From: Lytechinus pictus
Taxonomy: Eukaryota > Echinodermata > Echinoidea > Temnopleuroida > Toxopneustidae
Assembly: GCF_037042905.1 (NCBI RefSeq)
Contig: NC_087252.1
Span: forward strand, 22,957,701-23,021,700
DNA: 64,000 nucleotides
Reading direction: 5' to 3'
The notes beneath the pieces are model-generated. The model saw only the letters and a program-made list of their open reading frames with translations. It did not search any database and had not been told where the DNA came from. Both the position numbers and the translations under genes were made by a program. Shown piece after piece: positions 50,601 to 62,600 of the stretch. The first letter of the stretch is position 1. Each line of letters begins with the position of its first letter.

Positions 50601-53600
50601 TGTTTCATGGGCCCCGGATCTTAAATTATTAGAAGCTGATATTGTCAAAGTTTTATTTACAATCTATCTTATATGCTTATTTTGTTCTCTCCCCATTCTT
50701 TAGTTGTGAAGAAACTTATTTGAATTTGCTAAATTCCCACACAGTTCTGGATGATTTGAGTTTCAGACGAGCTTCAATCATTCTCATACGTCTGGGTTTT
50801 TTGTAAACAAAAGTTCTTTGAACTTGATATTGGTAAAGAAAACCTGAACTGGGAGACGTTTGCGTCATAATTGGTTCTCTGTTAACCACAACGTAAGACC
50901 AAAGTATAAACCCAAGTGGAGAATATGGGCCCATGTATTCAATTCTGAATTTTATTCAGTAACCTTATGAATCCATTTGATTAATTTGACTTCAATTTTC
51001 CTGAATGTTTACCACAACTACCTTCTTCAAAAGCAGTTGAAAAGGTAAATAACTTGGCTAACTGGTGCATACAGAGTGAGGTAAAATAAGAATAAAATAA
51101 TTGGGAAATGAACCAACCTGTAGAAAGTTTAAAAAAACTTCTAAATGTCAGGTGTCCAAACAGCAAGCTAGATACAGATATAAATCTTGAATATAATTTT
51201 TGTACAGGGATACTTGAAATATGTTTTGTTATTTGTATGTCAAAATGTACAAAACAAACTGGAATTGTTGAAAATGGAAATAAACGAAATGAAATAAATG
51301 ACACATTAACTGTCCATATATATCTGAATGTGTATTTACACTTGATTCCTTCAATAGCTTTCACACCAGCACCATGCGTAGATGGACAATTCCAATGCGC
51401 CAGCGATGGAGAGTGTATTCCCAGCTACTGGCAGTGTGATTATATTGTTGATTGCGCAGATGAAACAGACGAGGATGTCCAGGTTTGCGCCAATCTGCCG
51501 GCTCCAGGTATGTATGGTGATGATGATGAGGAGAAGAATGGTGCTGGTGGTGGTGGTGGTTTTGAAGATGATGATGTCAACTGTGTATATAGGTGTTGTA
51601 CTAACTGATTATGATGGAAATGATAACCTTGTAAATGATAGTGATAATCATGATCATGATAGTGGTGTTGGTGCTCTTGATTGTGATGGTGATGATGATG
51701 GTGATGATGATGATGATTATGATTAATGATGATGATGGTGAGGATGATGATGATGATGGTGGTGTTGATGCTTTTGATTGTGATGATGATGGTGATGATG
51801 ATGATTATGATTAATGATGATGATGATGGTGATGATGATGGCAGTGATGGTGATGATGAGGATGATGGTGATGATGATCATGATGATCATGATGATGATT
51901 TTGATGATGATGATGACAGTAATGATGATGAGGATGATTGATGATGATGATGATGGCGATGATGATGACGATAATGATGATGATTATGATGATGATAATG
52001 ACGGCAATGATCATGATTATAATTGGTGATGATAATGATAGTGATGATGATGGCAATGAAGGTGATGATGGTTATGATGATGATGACGGTAATGATGATG
52101 ATTGATGATGATGATGGCAATGATGGTCATGATGGTTATGATGATGATGATGATGATGATGATGATTATGATGATGATGATGATGATGATGATGATAATG
52201 ATGACGGTAGGGGGGAGGGAGGGGAGAGAAGAAAGAAAGAAGTGGATTGGTAAAGAGAATCTGGAGAGCGATCATAAAGGGATCTGAACACAACATACCC
52301 TAATTTATTTTGGTGTTTGGGGGCGATTCCACTCTAGAACTTCAAAAATATCATAAATTTCAACATGCTTTCAATAAGTCATAAGTAGTGTAATATTTTA
52401 CTATGATACCTAAATTTTATGAAAATTATGAGTTTTAACCAAAAGTGAAGTCAGATATAGCTTTTTTGGGGGGAACAATGGAATTTTCAATTTTCAATAA
52501 TTTTGCTAATTAAATAGTCAAGTACAAACACTGCCTGAAACAATTATTGGCAAAGCACGAGAAGATTGAAAATATTGCAGGTCAATGGAATAATGTATCA
52601 TTGATGGTTCCAAATAATATCTACAACATTTTCATGATCCATAATAGGGGCAGCCCTGATTTTTCCGAACCTATTTTTGGCAATGTCCCGTACGACACAT
52701 GAAAATGTAAAAGTTTTTCCTACAATTTTATTTTTGATGATGCAATTTCACAATATCAGTTTCTCTTTCTTTGACCCATGGGTGATCGATTTATCCCATA
52801 AGGATCTAATTACTGCCCTTCATTTTTCAATAATTGTCCTATTAAAAGTTGTCCCGTACGACACACACTGTGTCGTACAGGACATGTCCCGGGACGTGTC
52901 CCGTACGACACACAACATATAATGCATTTAATTGCAGGATTTGGATTCAGAAACTATAAATAGTAGGCCTATTTTAATTCAAGTCATTGATTTGACATAA
53001 AGTGAACTTAAAAAACACTTTTTTATCTCCATAGAACATGAAATAGGTGATTCTAACCATTTTAATTGATTGCATGTAGGCGTATTCCTTTGTGAATCCC
53101 TTCAGCTAAACTGGTGATTTTCACTGGTCAGAGCAGGTTAATTCCTTTGTCATTGAGCATGAAAAGAAAATTGATTCACCCTAGCCTATCTATTTGGACT
53201 TCCCTTGATGATCACTAATTTTTTTATATACAGTATTGAAACTCCTTACTTTTTTCAAGTTGTAAAAAAAAATCTGGAAAATAAGACAAACCATATGGTT
53301 TCATGAATTGCAGAAAGGTTTGAAAAAGTAGAACCGCATTTCTTTATAAAAATATTTTGTGGAATTACAAGTGACAGTTGTGACATATATCACGTAGATA
53401 TACATTTTATATGAAAAATGATTACATTTTAGCCCCATAATTTACACAAACAGTTTCATTCATTCATTGTTTAAAAAGTGTATTGGAAATCATCAATTAA
53501 TTCACTAAAATATAACTTCACACAAAACCTCAAGTTTTTCTGCTCGTAAACATGCTGTGAATGAACCATTGTACATTTCCCATCATGAAAAAAAATGATA

Positions 53601-56600
53601 ACATTTTGCTCCCGATTGTATATATTGAGGTTCCTTAATTATATTGTCCTGAATGACTACTTATTAAAAGACTTTTCATTAAAAAGGAAGAATTTAGGGG
53701 CAATGCTCCCCTTCTGATTGATAAAAAGTTCATTGTTTTATTCAGGCTGCCCAGTACAACATGCAAGTGCCTGTACAACACACAAGTGTCCCGTACGACA
53801 CACAAGTGTTCCGTACGACACACAAGTGTCCCGTACGACACATTATTTTGTTTATGATATATTGACAGAAATATTCAGCCAATAGCAGTTCCTAACATAA
53901 TGAATGTCTTTAGTTTGATAGGATTATCATTATCATCAGCCAAATAAAATGATTGAAGAAGTCACAGAGACATAAAGTAAGAATGTTTGGCTTCAATTTA
54001 GAGATGTCCCGTACGACACACTTTGAGTGTCCTGTATGCCACAATGTTCTTAAAAATTGTAATTTGCTTTATTTATTCATGAATGTTTATTTTGCTTTCT
54101 TTCATAGATGTGTTTGTTCTTGGGTAATTGAATATCAATTTGAGTTCAGTTTCTATGAAAATTATCAGTCCAACTCACAGACTTTAGAGTACAAACTTGA
54201 GGTTTCTAAAAAAGCCACTTTTTCTGCGTCCGTACAACACATTACTATTTTAGATCTGTATTATACAGGATGTGAATTAAAGTCATGTTAAGTCTTGGTT
54301 TTTCTAACACTCTGGTAGTACTTGATGATCACATTTAGTTACTGGAATTCTTTTTTTTTCTTGTAAAAAAACTGTCAAATGTTCTCTAAATGTCCCGTAC
54401 GACACGTATGGAATCACCCTAATGATGATGATTATGATTGACTGATGATGATGATGTTGATGGCAATGATGATGATGATGAAGGTGATACAGATGTCGTT
54501 GATGATGATAGTGATTAGGCTAATGTAATGATGTTGGGGATGAGAAGGACAATCATTGGTGATGGTGATCATAACCATTTGTATGATGGACAAGGTACTT
54601 ATAATAAGAATGATGTTGATAATATTGATGATAATCATTTATGAAATGGAGACGTTAAAGAGACAAAATACGAAACTGTATTATTATTTCCCTTTCTCAG
54701 GAGAGTGTGTGGAAGGCAACCACCAGTACCAATGTGATGACGGTTCATGCATCCACAATTCCTGGAAATGTGATTGGTATGAAGATTGCCCCGGAGGAGA
54801 GGATGAGTTATACTGTGAGTTCTTTTAAAGTTTATTTCTCTCCCGTCATGGGTGATGATAATCTTCACCTTCTAAGTTCTCTGCACAAGTAGAAGTTGCG
54901 TCGTGTGGTAGAAGGAATCCATAAATATTATGATTCATCCCGTAATCTCGAATATATTATATATAAGTTTATCAGTTATGAATCTTGTACGGGAAGTGGT
55001 AAAAATTGTGTGGTTAAAGGACAAGTCCACCCCGATAAAAAGTTGATTTGAATTAAAGGAGAAAAATCCAACAAACATAACACTGAAAATTTCATCAAAA
55101 TCGGATGTAAAATAAGAAAGTTATGACATTTTAAAGTTTCGCTTTATTTCACAAAACAGTTATATGCACATCCTGGTCGGTATGCAAATGAAGAGACTGA
55201 TGACATCACCCACTCACTATTTCTTTTGTATTTTATATATGAAATATTCTAATTTTCCAATCATTGTCAAGTGAAACAATGATTAACTCATCCCTGAATA
55301 TTTCGAATTAGCATTATTTAATAATATATGGTTCAGTCAAGTTGGTCCCTATTGTCAAATCTGTAAAAAATGAAATATTGTATAATTCAAACAATAAAAA
55401 ACAAAAGAAATAGTGAGTGATGGACATCATCGACCGACTCATCTGCATGTCACTGAGTTGTGCATATCACTGTTTTGTGAAAAATAAGGGAAACTTTAAA
55501 ATGCCATAATTTTCTTATTCTACATCCGATTTTGATGAAATTTTCAGCATTCTGCTAGTTTGATTTTTCTCCATTTATTCAAATCAACATTTTTCTGGGG
55601 TGGACTTGACCTTTAAAGGATTCACAGGATGGATTTCTGACATGAAGGCTGCATTGATGGCCCCCATATGATATGATAATATAAATGAGGATGATGATAT
55701 TCATGATAATGGTGTTGATGATGATGATGATGTTGATGTTGATAATGATGATGATGATCATCATCATATTGATGATGATGTTCATCGTTTATTTCTCCTG
55801 TGTCAATTCCAAAGAATTATTTCACTACCCTAGGCCCTGAATCAAAGGCTTACTTAATGGATAATACCATTGATTTAAATGACTGATTGCCCACAAAAAA
55901 ATGCAAATATATTCATGAAAATCATTGATAACAGTTATGTGTAACAGGGCCCAAATTCCTTCTCTTTCAGGCGACTGTGACCAAAGTAATTCATTTCAAT
56001 GTGTACCCACCGACAGGTGCATTCCAGACTTTTGGGTCTGTAACTGGTTCTTTGACTGTGAAAACGGAGCAGATGAAACAGTATGTGGAGGGCCAGACTC
56101 TACAGGTATGTATAGGATTGGTAAACTGCCAATTAGTCCACATCCTCATTGTTTCCATTCCATTTGGTAGCGCACGACACTGGCAATGGTCCGACGGTCC
56201 CAGACCAGTAAAAACTGCCGACGGGCCAGTAACTTTGAAAGACATAGCCAGATTTACTGGTCCGATACGACCAGTAAAAAATATATTAAACTGATACAAA
56301 TGATATTTTCTCCTCTTTTGTAAATTATATAAATGGCTCTGGCATCTAGAAAAAATGGCTCCCCAAAATTGAGAAATAGTTCTCATGAATTACATGTATG
56401 TGTGTGTACTGTTTGTTTGCGTGCTTTTATTTTGGGGATGGGGCAATAAAATCAATAAAAGAAAGCAAATTAACTTAAGTCTATTTTTATGTTTTTCTTT
56501 ATTTTGGGGGACCAGTAAATTTCAGGTTTGGACCTGTAAGATGTGAAAAAAACTGGGTATCTACTGGTCCCAATGAACAGTTTGGACCAGTAGAAAAAAA

Positions 56601-59600
56601 GAGTTAGTGTGGACTGTGGAGCCCTGCATTTGGTCGAATTGCCATTTATCAATATCATTTTTTTTCCAAATTCCAGTTAGGCTTTACCCCTTTCGTCTAA
56701 TATCTAGTTTGTTGAACACCTTTTAGTCTATATGGTTAAGCCTAGCTTTAATAGCAGGGTGATGTAAGATTGCTTTGAGCACCTAACTGGATATGTGTAC
56801 TGACTGTTTCAATAGTTCCATGATATTTGCTCTGGCAACAATTGCTCTGCTGTAAATTCTACACCATGGCTCGACATGAGCAGTGGCTCGGGCAACCAAA
56901 AATGAGAATTGGGCCACCAAAATTCTTTAAAAGCCAACACTTGGTGGCCCGGTTTGGCTACCAAAGTTTTGATAAATTGTAATGTTTTCTATTGTTTCAG
57001 GCCACTAAATTTGCTTTGCGGGCCACCAAAATTGTAAAACTGGTGATTTTGGTGGACCGATCGGGCCACCGAGCAATAATGTTAGTGTGTAGCCTTGTCT
57101 ACACACTAATTGAATGACAAACTTCAACCCTAGGTTTAACACTATAGCCTACACTAAACCTAAGATAAAACCCTATTGCAACCCTAACCATACATCTTAG
57201 AGGAAACAAAGCCCTGAGCAGTTTTTGCCGGAGCAAATGTTGCATCACCATATCAATACCCTTTATTATCATTGTTTACGTACAGATGCAAGGTTTTTAA
57301 GCCCTGGGGAGTCTTTTAACTTTACTTCGCCCAACTATCCAAATGAATACGGTGCCAATGTGTACTATCTTTACACCTTCGAGACCAGTCAAAGCTATCA
57401 AATTCAGGTAAGAGTTCAAGTTATTATAGAGATCCATTGGCTCAGTTTTTTTTTTAAAGGGTTAAAATCCCCTCCGGAGGGGGGGGGACGCTCATCAACA
57501 TTTGCCATCTGAATACCTCTCAGATTGTAAAATTATGATATTGGCTGCCAAAATGTCCTTGTTTTTGATTTGGTGATTGATCCGTGGCATGTTTAATATA
57601 ATAATAACACTCAATATTTATAACATGCTTTTCCCACATTGCCCAAAGCGCTCACAATTTCAGTTAAACTTATTTATGCAAACAAAAAATCAGAGTGACA
57701 TCAAATGAAGACAGTCGCCTAGAACAAAACAGTTTTAAGCTAGGGACTTCTTAAATGACTCAATTGTTGGGGATTGTCTTATTGTGAGAGGGAGTTTGTT
57801 CCATTCCATTGAGGATGCAACGGTGAATGTTCTATCTCCGGTCTGTTTTCGTTTAGTTGGATATGTTAATTTAAGTGGGTGTTCAGAGGATCTAGTTCTT
57901 ATTAATATTGTGTATATCGAGAAAAAAAATGCACCCATGACGAAAAAAAATTGTGCAGACACTTCAAGGTAGCTGTGACTGAAAAGTCATGATTGAATTT
58001 CTCTGCTCGGGACAATAATTTATGGAATAATGGCCTTATGGCAAAATGTATCTTGGAATAAATTGGAATGGTGATTCCAGTCATTTTTACCTTTTGTCTT
58101 TTTGAACGACTGTATGATTATTTTCTGTTGCAGTTTTTCAGGGTTTCCTCTTTACCACGTGCATGCATGTATCAGAGACACAATCAACAATGAGCACCTT
58201 ATGGCTCTTTTTGTTATAAAGTTAAACCAATATTAGCCACAGCTTACAACCTATTTGGATTCTGCATACAGATCGATGTCTATCAATTTTCCACTGCCCT
58301 CGGAGGGTTCACAACTATTGGCGATGGGCTCGATCCAACCAATCACAACTCTGCTCTTGCCTATCTGAACCACTATACCCAAGTCCCAACCTCTTCAACA
58401 ATAAGAGTTACGTCGACTTCGTATACACTCTGGCTGGAGATTCACGGAGGCCCGTATGGATTTGATGTGTTGTATGCATCGGCAACCTCGATACCGCTTA
58501 GTAAGTAATTGTTTTAAAAGGATGGTCCGGGCTGAAAATATTCATATCTATATAAATAGAGTAAAATTCCCAGAGCAAAATGCTGAAAATTTTTCCAAAT
58601 CGGATAACAAATAATGAAGTTATTGAATTTTAAAGTTTATCAATATTTTGTGAAAACAGTCGTATGCACATCGTCATGAATATTCATTAGGTGGGCTGAT
58701 GATGTCACATCCCCACTTTCCTTTTCCTTATGTTATTACATGAAATCATAAATGTTTCATTATTTCATACATGTGTAAATGATGCGTCTCCATTATGATG
58801 AAATAAGTTGCAGCAGTAAATAATAATGCACTCAATCAGTTGTTTTAGTTCTTGGTAGAAAAATGTTGAATAAACCTAATTTCATATAATAAAATACAAA
58901 AAAACAAGTGGGATATGACATCATCAGCCCACCTAATGAATATTCATAAAGACATGTCTAGAACGGTTTCACCGGAATAATGCAAATCTTAAAAATTCAA
59001 TAACTTTGTTATTTGTTATCCGATTTTGATCAAATTTTCAGCATTTTGCTTTGTGAATTTTACTCTATTTATTGAGATATAAATATGTTCAGCCTGGACC
59101 ATCCCTTTAAGAGCTGATAAAATTCAATTGACTCATTCATTCATATACCAATTTATTCAGGAAGGTATTTTTGTATTAGTATGACATGTCTTGACAGCTT
59201 CATCTATCTACACTGTATAACGGGGTGCAAGCCAGTGTTTTTCTGGACGAGAATGAAGGTAGGCTAGAGTCCTTGAAAAAGCCAAAGAGATCCTGACCAA
59301 TGAGAACCATGCTCTCCATAAATATTATAATTTGATGAGGTCAGGCAAACGTCTGAGATCACTTCCGGGCAGAACCTCACGCTTTGTAAATTCTCTTGTT
59401 CCTGTTTCAATCCATACATTTAATAGCCATACTTAAAATGGTATCCCCCCTTGATCCTGCCTTTATTTCAATTTCACTATCTTTGTTTGTTGATTTGCAT
59501 AAATTAATATTATTATTATTATTGTTATTATTATTATCATTATTATGATTATTATTATTATCATTGTTGTTGTTGTTATTTACATTATGTCTTGTGTTTT

Positions 59601-62600
59601 TATTTCCTATAGCTTGTGAAGCGGACGAGTACATATGCCCTGGGTACTGCATTCCTGGTGATTTTGAGTGTGATTTCTGGCATGACTGTCTCAACGGAGA
59701 GGACGAGATGGGATGTGGTCATGAAGAAAGGATCAATGGTAAGTCTACAGGGAGGGGTGTTTCAAGAAGATTTAAGTTAGAGTCACATTTAAATGCTTAC
59801 GCATTTAAGCTAGACAACACACAACCTTATTGATTAATACGTAGTCGTGCACATCCTTTTGGCATGATCTGACCAATATGGTCATGAGCTTTATACCGCA
59901 CGCAACTAGGAATTTAAGTGAAACACTAAGGCATAGTTAAATCTTTGTGAAACACACCCCTCCCACTTCCTTTTATATTCACTTTTTCCACAAGCAGTTG
60001 GTGTGCTTCTCAGACATCATACTACAACATGGGCTATCCGCATTTGTACAACGCCTACTTAGCTTGTTGTACACAAGCAAATGGGAGGCTGAATGTCAAA
60101 CATTTGTACCGTTGCACACAATACGTACCATCCAAAATGTACCATTGCACAGCTTTAGGAGGTGACGTCACACAATTTAATTCATTGCGCTTAGCCTGCT
60201 GGCTAAATGCGCAATGCTGCCCAAGGTCATGTGCGCTTATGGGATTTTGCTTTTCGCTTTCAATTTTTTTGCTCCCTTTTCATAGATTACTGCAGGGAAA
60301 AACTCTTGTTTTTGTCATATTTTAATTCCGAGGCGTTGTACAACACAAATAGCAAATATTCTTATTCATGCAATGGTGAAAGAAAGAGACGCTCTATTCA
60401 ACTCAGCTAACGCCTCGTTGAATAGAGCGTCTTTCTTTCACCTCATGCGAAATCTCGCACCATCGCACTCATGTCTATTCGCTATTTGTATATTGGCTAC
60501 CCATAATTAAACCAGGGTCCCATAACACAAAGGTTAGCAATTATTGTACGCTTGATTTTTTACGATTGATAGTACATTGTAGCCAATGGAATCAGTCGTA
60601 GAAAAATGTTCTACGATCATTACTAAGCTTTGTGTTCCGGGCCCGTATTTTAAATCAAACGCAAGTTCAGTATACGGCCCAGCGAGTGCACATACATGTA
60701 CAATCCAGAAATACTCTTCATGGAAGTGCAAAGATGTATGAGATACATGTACGTATGATTATGGAAATGTATTGAAATTGATGAAATCATTGGTTCTCTC
60801 CTCTTTTTTGACATTCCAGAATACACCCTCGACCTGGACAGTTCTCAGGTATTTACGTCACCGAACTACTCCTCCCCTTACGTGGGCGACCACGGGCTGT
60901 ACTACTGGTCGTTCGATGGATCGGCCGTGGAAGGCGATTACATCATCCGGTTCACCTTCCACCCCTACAACATCAGTGCTTCGTCGTACGTCGCCTTCGG
61001 GAGCGGCCTGGACTTCACCAACCAAAGCTCTTTCTACGCCGTTTATGGAGGACAGGATGACCTTGACCTTCATCATCATTACTCCGCGGAGAACCAGGTG
61101 TGGGTGGAGTTCTACGTGGGCGGGGAAAGCACTTCCTACCCCGGTTTCTCTGCTACGGCTGAACTCATTTTGCGTTCGGGTAAGTTCAGTCGAATAGAGA
61201 AATTATCCTTTTTGAATATCTGCTACTGTAACAGCTGAGTCTTATTTCTTATCAAGGTAAGAAAAAATAAAGGAAATGTTATTAACATTACCTATGTTGA
61301 TTTAATTAAAAAGGTATTTTGCAATGAATTTACTGCAAATCGTAGGATTATGACTTTGTTGAAGTCAGCAAATACTATCTCCTGATAATCCAATCATAAA
61401 TGTAATCTACATACAAATGGCATCAAATTATTTTTAAGAAGATACTCTTACACAATTTGTGTTGGTGACAATTTTTTTCCTTTCATTAAATAGTAGTATT
61501 AGTTCTACATAACTTGTATTTGTAGTATAAGTTGTGGTAGCAATATTACTGTTGGCAGTAGGAATAAAAGTACAGTATACTAGGTAGTAGTAATAGTAGT
61601 AGTAGTGATAGTAACAGTAGCAGCACTATCAGCAGTATTAGAAATATTATAACGAGACTTATTGATATTATATCTCATTCCTTTGCATTCCTTTTTTGTA
61701 GACCAATGTGCTGAAAACCAGTTCCAATGCCCTGACTTAACCTGTATACCTCTATTCTACCAATGTGACTTTTATCCTGATTGTGTGCCTGGCTATACCG
61801 ATGAACTTCTTTGCCCGCATCCTCCCGTTGGTAAGGTTGTGATTTTTAAAGGACAAATCGGGGAATAACTTTAATCTCAAATTTGATAGGCATTTAAAGA
61901 GAAAAACTTTCTACTACATGTTTGTTCTGTAAGTCCTACATGTATGTTAAAAATTGCGACATAAAGGAAATTTTCTGTTGAAGTCATTAAAAAAAATGTG
62001 GAGCAAACCCTAAAAGGACTGGGCTGCAGTATTTGAGATGTATTGAGGGCTGGGGGGGGGGGGGGGGAGAGAGTCATCATGGCCCCCCAGTCCTTTTAGG
62101 GTTAAAGAATATACTTTTTATCATGTATTTATAAAATTATAAAAAAAGTTCTGAAATATAAATTTCAGAAGTGAATCAATAAATAAATGAAATGAAAATA
62201 ATTGATCATCTTATGATCATAATAATGTTTAATTGTAATGTGGTGTAGCAATAATTCAGTAACACCTTCTATCAATTTTCAGTTCACCAGGAGATTATCC
62301 TGGAAACTTCCTACGACTTCACGTCCCCTCTCTATCCTGCAAGCTATCCCGGCAACAGCACGTTCTTCCCCTACACCTTCTCATCCCCCGACCCAAGCAA
62401 GCACATCATGTTTGAGTTCTCCGTCTTCCAAGTCGGCCTAGGCGGCGCTCTCTCGTTCGGGACGGGGCACGATTATTTCAACTTCCCGTCAACTTTCGAC
62501 GTGTTCCACTCAAACGTGGCTCCTACGACTGTGTATGCACAATCGGACCAGGTGTGGGTGGAATTCTTTTCCGGTTTTACCGACGGTCAGGGATTCCGCG

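Noticed and set aside
52297..54423. Calling the ACCCTAAT repeats a firm target-site duplication
   Set aside because: The sequence just inside the two copies does not form inverted ends, so the match may be chance.
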